A program made the position numbers and the translations under genes. Below the pieces are notes generated by a model. The model made no database searches, was not told the DNA's origin, and saw nothing but the letters and a program-made list of their open reading frames with translations. DNA of 41,113 bases. Origin: Methanosarcina sp. KYL-1. Lineage in GTDB: Archaea; Halobacteriota; Methanosarcinia; Methanosarcinales; Methanosarcinaceae. Position 1 is the stretch's first letter. The number at the start of each line of letters is the position of its first letter. The stretch lies in NCBI RefSeq assembly GCF_024372725.1, contig NZ_VOUA01000034.1, forward strand, positions 1 to 41,113, in the 5' to 3' direction. Below, in pieces: positions 17,294-25,307 of this stretch.

Positions 17294-17473
17294 TTACATA
17301 ATTTCTTTAAGCGACTTTTCGATTACCTTCCTGGCCATGGTTTTGCTTGCCATGTCTGTTGCAATCGTGTCTACAAAGTTGAGTCGGTCGAAATAGACGC
17401 ACAGGATTTTTACCTCCTGACTTTCTTATTCCTGGACCTCTGCCTGTTCGGCCTCGACAAACTTAATATACAT
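17294..17473 (-). pseudogene. 59-codon frame interrupted by a TAA
   Basis: Reading the minus strand from ATG 17473 gives MYIKFVEAEQAEVQE, a TAA stop (17426-17428), and then in the same frame ESQEVKILCVYFDRLNFVDT and a regular helix-like tail ending KSLKEIM. The composition of both halves is protein-like, and the second half follows a GGAGG (about 17411-17415) eight bases before an in-frame CTG. It is either a small gene broken by a nonsense mutation or a shorter gene starting at a non-standard codon. I do not recognise the family. TAA is not a recoded codon in methanogens. Confidence 0.45.
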
Positions 17474-17716
17474 GATATTGCCATTTTTATTTATCATAAA
17501 TTATTTAAGTGTCCCTCAATTTTTGTGGGGAAAAAGGAGAGGGCACACTGTACAGCGCACACGTTCAATTTTTATTTTTATGAAAATACAGAATCTGTAT
17601 GGAATACAGGACTTTGTACAGTACCCGGTACAGGTTTCCGTGAGCAGAATCTGCATCAAATGAACCATATACGCCAGTACATAAAGCTTTATTATACAGC
17701 CACGGGGGAGTGAAAA
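17474..17716. other. Intergenic region before the first YscW lipoprotein
   Basis: AT-rich divergent spacer. TTTATTATACAG near 17690-17700 and TTTATTTATCATAAATTATTTAAG near 17490-17515 are promoter-like. A plus-strand frame over 17228-17713 is a shadow with unlikely composition. The strong GGGGGAG at 17704-17710 is the ribosome site of the gene at 17717. Confidence 0.45.
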
Positions 17717-18253
17717 GTGGATCTTATGAACACAAAATTCTTAAAAAGATTACTTGTCTTATTCCTCATCCTGATGCTGCTTCCGTTAAGCGGATGCGTT
17801 AGCAGCGACGAGGGAAATGAAACCGATTCCGGCTATTCCGTAGATGAAGGCATGGCCGAATCTTCTTCAGAGTCAGGTGCCGGAAATTCCGAAGAGGCCG
17901 GGACTTACGGGACTATTCAGGGAAATATCCTTTTCGAGAGTTTGGAAACACCTGTAGAGAGTGCAACTGTCTACATCAGGCTTAACGACGTAAGCCTTGC
18001 GGATGCCCCTTCGACCGTGATTGCCGAAACCTCAATTGAGGGCGTTTCCGTGGGGCTCGAGGGGGAAGGTTCGATACCTTACACCCTGGGTTTCCCGGAA
18101 CTCGTTGATAACAGGAGTTATTCGCTCTATGTGCACGTAGACGTTGACGGCGACGGCAGCGTCTCAAAGGGAGACTATGTGACAACCTGGCACAACGATG
18201 TGCCTGCGGGCCAGGAAGAGGTCCTGCTGGACGTAACAGTAAGTCAGGTGTGA
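17717..18253 (+). CDS. YscW/YbaY-domain lipoprotein
   Basis: A 178-residue exported lipoprotein. A signal peptide with hydrophobic core LLVLFLILMLLPL ends in the lipobox LSGC (lipidated Cys about residue 27). A Ser/Glu/Gly-rich spacer follows, then a domain (about 65-178) with TVYIRLNDVSLADAPSTVIA, typical of the YscW/YbaY family. A DVDGDGSVSKGD loop resembles a calcium-binding EF-hand loop. GTG at 17717 fits GGGGGAG six bases upstream; ATG at 17726 is the alternative and matches the paralogue's start. The second half is near-identical in DNA to the gene at 19168. The partner or substrate in an archaeal envelope is unknown. Confidence 0.85.
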   Translation: MDLMNTKFLKRLLVLFLILMLLPLSGCVSSDEGNETDSGYSVDEGMAESSSESGAGNSEEAGTYGTIQGNILFESLETPVESATVYIRLNDVSLADAPSTVIAETSIEGVSVGLEGEGSIPYTLGFPELVDNRSYSLYVHVDVDGDGSVSKGDYVTTWHNDVPAGQEEVLLDVTVSQV

Positions 18254-18509
18254 TCTTTAAAGGAGTGTTCTCAATAAGTTGAAATGCCTGAAACTTTCCA
18301 ATAGCAAGGCTGGATGGCAGGTGCTGGACGGCAGGTGCTGGGTGGCTGGAAAGAAAAACAGCAGCTTTAGGGGCGAATGTAGATGGAAAAGTGTCCTTCC
18401 CATGCCCCTGTATGTCTTTCCATGCTCGTGTCATACCTAACATTGTTCCTCACCACGTGTTCCCTACCTACCGAAAGGCAGATTTACCACAAAAACAAAG
18501 ACAGTTCCC
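18254..18509. other. Spacer before csaA
   Basis: 256 bp between the YscW lipoprotein and csaA. It contains a short imperfect direct repeat GGCAGGTGCTGG (about 18315-18340). A reverse-strand frame here is a shadow. No ribosome site is obvious before csaA, so that mRNA may be translated with a weak or no leader. Confidence 0.4.
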
Positions 18510-18845
18510 ATGCAGGAAATAAGCTGGGACGATTTTGAAAAAGTTGAACTGAGGGTCGGGACTATAGTTGAAGTTGAAGACTTCCCTGAAGCCCGAAAAC
18601 CTGCCTACAGACTGAAAATCGACCTTGGGGGCCTGGGCCTCAAAAAGTCCAGTGCCCAGATCACCAGACTTTACTCAAAAGAGGAACTTGTAGGAAAGCA
18701 GGTCATCTGCGTTGTAAATTTCCCGCCGAGGCAGATAGGGAAGTTCATGTCCGAAGTCCTCACCACAGGTTTTGTGGGAGAAGACGGGGAAGTTGTGCTG
18801 GCAGTGCCTGAAAGGGCTGTGAAAAACGGGGTCAAACTGGCTTAA
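18510..18845 (+). CDS. csaA: CsaA-like tRNA-binding domain protein
   Basis: A 111-residue protein that is entirely one tRNA-binding (OB-fold) domain. It starts [20 protein letters not shown], followed by [33 protein letters not shown] and a GLxG-like VLAVPER end. This is the full length and motif order of CsaA, a dimeric protein described as a chaperone and RNA-binding protein and related to the C-terminal part of some aminoacyl-tRNA synthetases. The ATG is clear, but the upstream region lacks a good Shine-Dalgarno. It lies between two related lipoprotein genes without evident functional link. Confidence 0.9.
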   Translation: MQEISWDDFEKVELRVGTIVEVEDFPEARKPAYRLKIDLGGLGLKKSSAQITRLYSKEELVGKQVICVVNFPPRQIGKFMSEVLTTGFVGEDGEVVLAVPERAVKNGVKLA

Positions 18846-19167
18846 GAGAATTTTTAATGGATTTTCAAATCCGGGTTTTTAACTTTTTTCATAGCTTTTT
18901 CCATGCCTTTTTTCACAGCTTTCTCATACTTTTTTCATAAATTTATTCATAGCTTCTTATAGCTTCAATATTTTTTTCGTAACGATTCAGGTAGCCTGTA
19001 AAAGGCTACGATTTTTCCTATTTTCGAGGTAAAATTGCATATAACCGGCAGAAAGAAGGTTACCATTCCACCCGGGCTGAATAGAACTTGATAACTACGA
19101 ATCAGATTAAAGTTAAAGTAAAAAATATATTTAATGTAGGCTACTGGGGGAGTGTAGAAGTGATCTC
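18846..19167. other. Spacer with T-rich imperfect repeats
   Basis: Following csaA are several imperfect copies of TTTTTTCATAGCTTT (about 18884-18960). They give repeated T-runs that could terminate transcription. A similar sequence recurs after the second lipoprotein (about 20085-20130). A promoter-like AAAAAATATATTTAATG precedes the lipoprotein gene at about 19118-19135. Confidence 0.5.
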
Positions 19168-20016
19168 ATGAACCCAAAATTCCTGAATAAAGTACTGAGT
19201 TTAGCTCTTATCCTGCTGCTGCTGCCGTTAAGCGGTTGTGTTGACAGCAGCAAAGAGGACGTAGCGGAACCCGGCGGTTCCGGGAATGAGAGCCTTTCCG
19301 GAGAGGGGCTTATAAATGAGCAGGTTTCCGAAGAATATATTGCCGGAAAAGCTGCTGTAGAAAACGTAACTATAATTATGACTCGCTCAATTCCGCCGCA
19401 GGTCAGGGCTGTAGCCTTCGGGATGCTCGGCGGGAGCTGTGAAAAACTTGACAGGGAGAACATAAGCGTGAAAAGGGAGGGTAAGTTGATCCTCGTGGAC
19501 ATCCCTACCCTGATCCAGTCTGGAGTGCCCTGTACCCTTAACCTGGTCCCCTTTGAAGAATACGTGCCTATTGACATAGAAGGGCTTGAGCCAGGAGAGT
19601 ACACGGTTTCGGTCAACGGGGTAAACGCAAGCTTCGTGCTGGGAGATTACGCCGCCTCCTCCAAAACCTGCGGGATTATTCAGGGAAATATCCTCTTTGA
19701 AAGTCTGGAAACACCTGTTGAGGATGCAACTGTCTATATCCGGCTTGATGACGTCAGCCTTGCTGACGCTCCTTCAACCGTGATTGCCGAAACCTCAATT
19801 GAGGGCGTGTCCGTAGGACCTGAAGGAAAGGATTCGATACCTTTCACCCTCGTTTTCCAGGAACTCGTTGATAACAGGACGTATTCTCTCTATGTTCACA
19901 TAGACGCCGACGGCAACGGCAGAGTCTCAAAAGGGGATTACGTGACAACCTGGCACAACGATGTGCCCGCAGGCCAGGAAGAAGTCCGGCTGGACGTAAC
20001 GGTAAGCCCGGTGTGA
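19168..20016 (+). CDS. YscW-domain lipoprotein with added N-terminal domain
   Basis: A 282-residue paralogue of the gene at 17717. A signal peptide with lipobox LSGC is followed by an inserted domain of about 110 residues (roughly 60-168). This contains TIIMTRSIPPQVRAVAFGML and ends EYVPIDIEGLEPGEYTVSVN, an all-beta-looking segment I cannot assign. It then has the YscW/YbaY domain with TVYIRLDDVSLADAPSTVIA and an EF-hand-like DADGNGRVSKGD loop. From about 19670 the DNA is very close to 17910-18253. The ATG follows GGGGGAG at a distance of about 15 bases, as in the paralogue. Duplication with gain or loss of the middle domain is the simplest history. Confidence 0.85.
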   Translation: MNPKFLNKVLSLALILLLLPLSGCVDSSKEDVAEPGGSGNESLSGEGLINEQVSEEYIAGKAAVENVTIIMTRSIPPQVRAVAFGMLGGSCEKLDRENISVKREGKLILVDIPTLIQSGVPCTLNLVPFEEYVPIDIEGLEPGEYTVSVNGVNASFVLGDYAASSKTCGIIQGNILFESLETPVEDATVYIRLDDVSLADAPSTVIAETSIEGVSVGPEGKDSIPFTLVFQELVDNRTYSLYVHIDADGNGRVSKGDYVTTWHNDVPAGQEEVRLDVTVSPV

Positions 20017-20340
20017 TCCGAACAAGCGGCATGGTTCAATAAGCTGAAAAATGCCGCAGGTTTAATTTTTCTTATGCCTTTCCTTAGCTTTCCTCATAAA
20101 CTTTTTTCATAGCTTTCCTCATAACTTTCATTTTTTCTTTTTATCTTCCTCAAGTAGGTTTAACAAACTTAATATATTGATTTTTCACATTTTTATACAC
20201 TCAATAATTATAGTGAAACACTTTTTATCGGAAAAAAGGCCGATTTTTAGAAAATACTTTGTCAAGTGTATCAATATTCCTTAATACTTCCTGATGCCGG
20301 AAATTCTGCCGGTGTCCGGGATTTGAGATAGAGGTCGATC
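20017..20340. other. Spacer before the nuclease-like lipoprotein
   Basis: T-rich tracts follow the lipoprotein (TTTTTTCATAGCTTTCCTCAT repeats), probably terminators. Promoter-like AT runs follow (TTAATATATTGATTTTTC about 20169-20186, TTTTTATACACTC about 20190-20203). GAGGTCGATC just before ATG 20341 is the ribosome site. Confidence 0.5.
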
Positions 20341-21435
20341 ATGGATTTAAAAACTTTTTGGAAGGGAATTATCCCTCTTGCAGTCCTACTTGTGCTTTTT
20401 TCCGGATGTATCGATTCTCCGGGCCAGGGTGAAACCGTGGATGAGACCGTTAATGAAGGAATCTCCGATGCGGACCTGCCTTCTCCGGAGGTTTCTGACG
20501 GGGAAGCAGCCTCACAGCAGCCGCTTGATGAAACCGGGGGCGCAGAGGGTGGGGACTTAGAAAGCAGCAGGGACGCGGATGAAGGAGAAGGAACCGATCT
20601 GCGTGAGGTGCGTGGGGAGTCTTCCCCTGCTTCCGATGCCGGGCAGCCGGCAGAAACCCTGAGGGTCGGGGCTTTTAACATCCAGGTCTTTGGGGTCAGC
20701 AAGGCTTCGGACCCTGAGGTCATGGAGGTCCTTGCGGAAATCATCCGCACGTACGACGTCGTTGCGGTCCAGGAGATCAGGGATAAGTCCCAGACGGCCC
20801 TTCCGCAGCTTGTCGATGCCGTAAACAGCGAAGGGGCACAGTATTCTTTTGCGGTAAGCGAAAGGCTTGGCAGGACAACAAGCAAGGAACAGTATGCCTA
20901 CGTGTACGACAGCACGAGGGTCAGGCTTGCGGAGGAGCCCGGCACCTATCCCGAACCTGAGGGCACTGACCCGTTCCACCGTGAGCCTTACATTGCGCTG
21001 TTCGAGCTCCCGGCTGAAGACTTCAGTTTTGCCCTTGTCACGGTCCACACCGACCCTGATGAGGCAACGGAAGAAATTAACTCCCTCGATGACGTTATCG
21101 CCTATGCCCGGGAAAGGTACCCTGAAGAAGACGACTTCATTTTAATGGGAGACCTTAACGCAGACGGCTCGTATTTCGATGAAGATTCGGCAAATTCCCT
21201 GAGCGGCGAGGAATATTCCTGGCTGATAAACAACAGCCTGGATACCACAACCGGAAGCACCGACTGTACCTATGACAGGATAATCGCCACCGGTGATGCG
21301 GAATCCCATTTCACCGGCGATGCCGGAGTTTTCAGGTACGACCTGGTGTACAACCTGAGCTCTGAAAAAACAGAAGCCGTTTCGGACCACTACCCCGTAT
21401 ATGCTGAGTTTCTGGCAAGTGGAGACGGAGTTTGA
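20341..21435 (+). CDS. DNase I-like (endonuclease/exonuclease/phosphatase fold) lipoprotein
   Basis: A 364-residue exported protein with a signal peptide and lipobox LFSGC (Cys about 22), then an acidic Ser/Glu/Asp spacer to about residue 103. The catalytic domain shows the EEP-superfamily motifs in order: RVGAFNIQVFG, VVAVQEIRD (metal-binding Glu), VTVHTDP (His), LMGDLNADG (Asp/Asn) and VSDHYPVYAEF (Asp-His). CTYDRI matches the region before the last motif. By family it should be a metal-dependent phosphodiesterase, with DNase I-type nucleases the closest pattern. On the outer face it might degrade environmental DNA for nutrients or remodel biofilm DNA; the substrate is inferred. The start has GAGG six bases upstream. 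Confidence 0.9.
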   Translation: MDLKTFWKGIIPLAVLLVLFSGCIDSPGQGETVDETVNEGISDADLPSPEVSDGEAASQQPLDETGGAEGGDLESSRDADEGEGTDLREVRGESSPASDAGQPAETLRVGAFNIQVFGVSKASDPEVMEVLAEIIRTYDVVAVQEIRDKSQTALPQLVDAVNSEGAQYSFAVSERLGRTTSKEQYAYVYDSTRVRLAEEPGTYPEPEGTDPFHREPYIALFELPAEDFSFALVTVHTDPDEATEEINSLDDVIAYARERYPEEDDFILMGDLNADGSYFDEDSANSLSGEEYSWLINNSLDTTTGSTDCTYDRIIATGDAESHFTGDAGVFRYDLVYNLSSEKTEAVSDHYPVYAEFLASGDGV

Positions 21436-21866
21436 GGTTTGGTTTTATGAAAGGTCCCCTTTTTGGGTTCCCTTCCATTTTTTCCTTTTCAGGTTATTTT
21501 TCCAGGCTTCCTTTCAAACCGGGTTATATTCGAAACAAGAATCAAAATTTTTATATGTGTTGAGTGCACATTTAGTAGTAACTTAATAAATTTTATGATA
21601 TTTGGGGAATGGGTGGTGACGTACTGAACCGGTGATGTACTGTTGTATATAACGTTAAGGCATCTATTGGAATTTTTTTATTAGTTTGTCAGTGTTTTTG
21701 GGGCTTGCCCTGAAAATTTGAGAACTAATGGCAAGATTTGTGGGGTGCGGTCTGTTCTCAGGTTCCGATTCTTTTCGGCTCCGATTCTTTTCGGGCTTTG
21801 GTTCTTTTCGGGTTTCTGGGGTTTACAGGTGCATAAATAATACAGTGTGCAACAAGAGTCGGTAAA
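21436..21866. other. Spacer with short imperfect repeats
   Basis: About 430 bp. T-rich stretches follow the nuclease stop. TTTTATATGTGTTG (about 21549-21562) is promoter-like. Three imperfect copies of CCGATTCTTTTCGG occur at about 21773-21812, each with self-complementary ends, so they could be binding sites upstream of the response regulator. No gene is seen. Confidence 0.45.
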
Positions 21867-22229
21867 ATGAAAACCATACTTGTGGTTGAGGATCACCCAG
21901 TTATCCTTGAGCTCATAATAACTATGCTGCTGTCTTTCGGATATAATGCCGCAGAGGCTGTGGACGGGTCCGAAGCCTTAAAAAAGGTCCAGGAAGATGA
22001 TTTCGGACTCATACTCATGGATATTCAGCTTCCCGGGATTGACGGGCTTGAGGTCCTTAAGGAGCTCAAAAAAGATCCGGAAACCAGGGAAATTCCTGTT
22101 ATTGCCCTGACAGCCCATGCAATGGAGGGATATGAAGAAAGATGTTTGCAGGCGGGGTTCAGCGGCTATGTTTCCAAGCCTATAGACATCAGGAAATTCA
22201 AATCGCTGCTGGAGCAGTTTAATAGCTGA
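21867..22229 (+). CDS. Single-domain response regulator (CheY-like)
   Basis: A 120-residue receiver domain and nothing else. The acidic pocket is Glu8-Asp9, the phosphoacceptor is Asp52 (LILMDIQLPG), with Thr82 (ALTAHA) and Lys104 (VSKPID) completing the set. It has the DivK/PleD-like IPVIALTAHAM signature of stand-alone regulators. It lies 30 bp before a hybrid histidine kinase in the same direction, so the two very likely form one operon and a phosphorelay in which this protein receives or shuttles phosphate. With no output domain, it must act through protein contacts. Confidence 0.93.
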   Translation: MKTILVVEDHPVILELIITMLLSFGYNAAEAVDGSEALKKVQEDDFGLILMDIQLPGIDGLEVLKELKKDPETREIPVIALTAHAMEGYEERCLQAGFSGYVSKPIDIRKFKSLLEQFNS

Positions 22230-22259
22230 TGCAGAAAGGTACAAAATTTCAGGGGGAAA

Positions 22260-25043
22260 ATGTTTTTCTGTCCGGGGGGATGGGAAATGGAAAATGTTTC
22301 AAAATTCAGGTTCACAAAAGTATCCAGCGAGTTAATGGTTATCTTAGCTCTGGGTTTCATACTTACCCTTGTAGCCTCCAATTATGACCTTTTTGAAGCA
22401 GTATTACTGTTTGTCGAACGCTACGACAGATGGAAACTCGGGATGCTGCTCACTCTTTCAATATACCTCTCCTTCGGGCTCGGATTTTTCTCCCTGAGCC
22501 GCTGGATTGAGACGGAGAAAGCCCTGGCTCTTCAAAAAATCGCGGAAGCAAACCTGAGGGAAAATGAAGAAAAATACAGGGTTCTTTTTGAGCAGTCCAA
22601 TGATATGGTCATCATTTCGAACGAAAAAAAGGTCCTGGACATCAATAAAAAAGGCCGTGAAATTCTCGGGTGCAGAGAGTTTTGTCCGGGAAAGCTTTCA
22701 CTCCTTTCCCTCATCCCCCCCGAATATCTCCCTGAGGCACAGCAGGCCCTGAAAGAAACTTTTGAGAAAGGTCACGCTTGTTTTGAGATGAATCTCCGGA
22801 AAGAAGACCTGGAAACCATCTATTTTGAAGTCAGTTCGTCCGTTGTCGATATAGATAGGAGAATAATTCAGGTTGTTGCCCAGGACATAACTTCACGTAA
22901 AAAAGCTGAAAGGCTGGAGCAGGAGAGCAGGGAGAGGTTAAAAACCCTTATAGACAACGCTCTCTGCGGGATCCTGCTGATTGAAGCTTCTACCAGAAAG
23001 ATAATGGATGCAAATCCTGTTGCTTTAAAAACCATAGGGATTTCCGAAAAAGAGCTCCTTGGAAAGGTCTGCCAGCAGTTCATCTGTCCGCCTGAAGAGG
23101 AAAAATGCATCTCTTTTGAAATGGGACTGCCTGGGGATGTGTCCGAGAGCGTACTCCTCATAGCCGGCGGAGAAAAGATTCCCATCATCAAGAGTGTAGT
23201 GCCCGTGTCAATCGGAGGGAATGCTTACTTTGTTGAAAGTTTTATTGACCTGTCCGAACGTAAAAAGGTTGAAGAGGAACTGTTCAAGGCGAAAATAGCA
23301 GCTGAAGGCGCAAACAGGTCCATGAGTGAATTCCTTACCACCATGAGCCATGAATTGAGGACCCCGCTCACGGCAATCATCGGGTTTTCTGACCTCCTGA
23401 TTGAAGACATGGCAGGGGAATTCAGTATCCAGAGCCGTAAGTTCCTCACCAATATATCCAGCAGCGGCAAGCACCTCCTTTCGCTCATAAACAACATTCT
23501 GGACCTCTCGAAAATCGAAGCCGAGGAAATGCACCTGGAAATGGAAATTTTTGCCCTTTCCGAGGTATTTGCCGACACAAAGAACGTGACTACTCCCCTC
23601 TCCTTTAAGAAAAATATTACCACCATTTTCGAGGTAGATAGAAATCTCTTAGTCAGTGCCGACAGGACGCGCTTCAAGCAGATCCTCTACAACCTGGTCA
23701 GCAATGCTATCAAATTCACGCCTTCCGGAGGTTCCGTGAAAATTTCGGCATCCAGGTCAGGAGAAGGGATAAGAGTTACGGTTTCGGACACAGGCATAGG
23801 GATCTCGAAAAAGGATCAGGAACAGCTTTTCAAACCTTTCAAGCAGATTGACTCTGCCCTCAACCGCCAGTACGAAGGCACAGGCCTCGGCCTTGCCCTG
23901 GTCAAGAAGTTTGTGGAAATGCAGGGAGGCAGGGTCTGGGTCGAAAGTGAACTTGGAACTGGCTCTACATTCATTTTTGAAATGCCCGTACTCGCCGGGT
24001 ATGAAGGGGATATGAGAGGGGGACAGGAAGGCGCTCGGGAAAAGGAAACCGGAACAGTCCAAACCCTGAAAGGGGGAGCAGGATGTGCAGTCCGTGAGGC
24101 GGGGGGATTTTCGCCTGAGGGCCGGGATTCGGGGTGTGACCCCGATTCCTTCGAGCTCCCGGAGATTATCGAACCTGTGGGGTCTGACGGTTCCGAACCC
24201 CTGGTCCTGGTAGTGGAAGATGACGAGCTCTCCAGGGAACTTCTAATCCTCACCCTGACCGAAGCAGGGTTCAGGGTTGCCCAGGCTTCCAGCGGGAAAC
24301 AGGCCCTTTTGTTTGCCCACCGGCTCAAACCTTTTGTAATCACCCTGGACCTCATGCTGCCCGGGATGAACGGCTGGGACGTCCTGAAAAACCTTAAAAA
24401 AGATTCCGAAACTGCCGAGATTCCGGTGCTTATTATTTCCATAGATGATGACAGGGAATGCAGCATCCTCTGGGGCGCTTTTGACCATATCGTAAAACCG
24501 ATCGAAAAACACACGTTTGTTGCACTGCTGGACCGTATAAAAGCAAAGACGAAAAAAGATGAACCCAGGATCCTGATTGTAGATGACCAGGCTCCCGTAG
24601 TTGAACTTATGGCTTCCATGATTGAGAACAACGGGTACAAAGTCAGCTGTGCATACGGCGGGCAAGAAGCAATTGAAAAGGCGCTGAAAGAGCTTCCTGA
24701 TGCCCTAATCCTTGACCTGATGATGCCGGGCTTTTCCGGCTTTGATGTGATAAGGGTCCTGAAAAGAAACCCGAAGACTGTAGACATTCCTATTATCGTA
24801 TGCACCTCAAAGAGCCTCAGTCTTGAAGAAAAGGAGCTTCTCAACCGCAATGTTTCCTTCGTGATGAAAAAAGGCGATTTGAGCCGGGAAAACCTTATAA
24901 GAATTTTAAATAACATTGGAAACCGCGGAAAAAGTCATGTTGAAGCAAAGAGTCATCTTAAAACAAAATGTTCTGCTGATACTTTAGGTTTCATTCCCTC
25001 GGGGGAGTCCGTTTCCAGCTTTCTGCCAGCCCCTCAGGAATAA
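22260..25043 (+). CDS. Membrane hybrid histidine kinase with two receiver domains
   Basis: A 927-residue protein. Two membrane segments (about 24-40 and 58-80) with a short outer loop lead to a PAS domain (about 102-215), a second PAS (222-335), HisKA with His364 in MSHELRTPL, and HATPase (about 465-577). The HATPase shows N-box NLVSNAIKF, SDTGIGIS and GTGLGLALV. A Gly/Glu-rich linker follows, then REC1 (646-760, Asp697 in TLDLMLPG) and REC2 (769-885, Asp819 in LDLMMPG). REC2 has MKKGD in place of the usual KP. The kinase is intact and should autophosphorylate. ATG 22260 has GGGGG close upstream; ATG 22287 with GGGGGGATGGGAA is an alternative start. It is 30 bp after the single-domain regulator. 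The tail past 890 is unstructured. Confidence 0.93.
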   Translation: MFFCPGGWEMENVSKFRFTKVSSELMVILALGFILTLVASNYDLFEAVLLFVERYDRWKLGMLLTLSIYLSFGLGFFSLSRWIETEKALALQKIAEANLRENEEKYRVLFEQSNDMVIISNEKKVLDINKKGREILGCREFCPGKLSLLSLIPPEYLPEAQQALKETFEKGHACFEMNLRKEDLETIYFEVSSSVVDIDRRIIQVVAQDITSRKKAERLEQESRERLKTLIDNALCGILLIEASTRKIMDANPVALKTIGISEKELLGKVCQQFICPPEEEKCISFEMGLPGDVSESVLLIAGGEKIPIIKSVVPVSIGGNAYFVESFIDLSERKKVEEELFKAKIAAEGANRSMSEFLTTMSHELRTPLTAIIGFSDLLIEDMAGEFSIQSRKFLTNISSSGKHLLSLINNILDLSKIEAEEMHLEMEIFALSEVFADTKNVTTPLSFKKNITTIFEVDRNLLVSADRTRFKQILYNLVSNAIKFTPSGGSVKISASRSGEGIRVTVSDTGIGISKKDQEQLFKPFKQIDSALNRQYEGTGLGLALVKKFVEMQGGRVWVESELGTGSTFIFEMPVLAGYEGDMRGGQEGAREKETGTVQTLKGGAGCAVREAGGFSPEGRDSGCDPDSFELPEIIEPVGSDGSEPLVLVVEDDELSRELLILTLTEAGFRVAQASSGKQALLFAHRLKPFVITLDLMLPGMNGWDVLKNLKKDSETAEIPVLIISIDDDRECSILWGAFDHIVKPIEKHTFVALLDRIKAKTKKDEPRILIVDDQAPVVELMASMIENNGYKVSCAYGGQEAIEKALKELPDALILDLMMPGFSGFDVIRVLKRNPKTVDIPIIVCTSKSLSLEEKELLNRNVSFVMKKGDLSRENLIRILNNIGNRGKSHVEAKSHLKTKCSADTLGFIPSGESVSSFLPAPQE

Positions 25044-25307
25044 AGAAGCTTGAAGCTACGGCGGAAGTGCAGGCTGTCTGAAGCTAAAAAAATTCTTCAT
25101 GTTCATTCTATTTTAAATCCAACTTATTCATCAATAAATTAAATTTTTAATATTCCTATTATGCTAATAATATTTTATTTATATTTTTTAAATTAATATT
25201 CATTTATAAATATCTATATTTTAATATTAATTATAAAATTTGACTTTTTTTAAGCATGTTTTTTTATAGAATAAGTATAATAGGTCTTATACGAGTAAAA
25301 AGGGGAA
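25044..25307. promoter_or_regulatory. AT-rich promoter region of the cytochrome gene
   Basis: A very AT-rich spacer (about 25085-25290) with several TATA-like tracts such as TTTATATATT-type runs near 25180-25215. AAAAGGGGAA before the ATG at 25308 gives the ribosome site. A GGAGG also lies just after that ATG (about 25312-25316), but no ATG, GTG or TTG start follows it in frame. Confidence 0.45.

Noticed and set aside
17426-17428. In-frame TAA in the small gene as a recoded codon
   Set aside because: Only UAG is known to be recoded in methanogens of this group; TAA recoding has no support here.
17228-17713. 161-residue plus-strand frame
   Set aside because: It has no domain and unlikely composition, and overlaps a more protein-like minus-strand frame.
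23816-24916. 366-residue minus-strand frame inside the hybrid kinase
   Set aside because: It is a Ser/Arg-rich shadow of the kinase and receiver domains on the plus strand.
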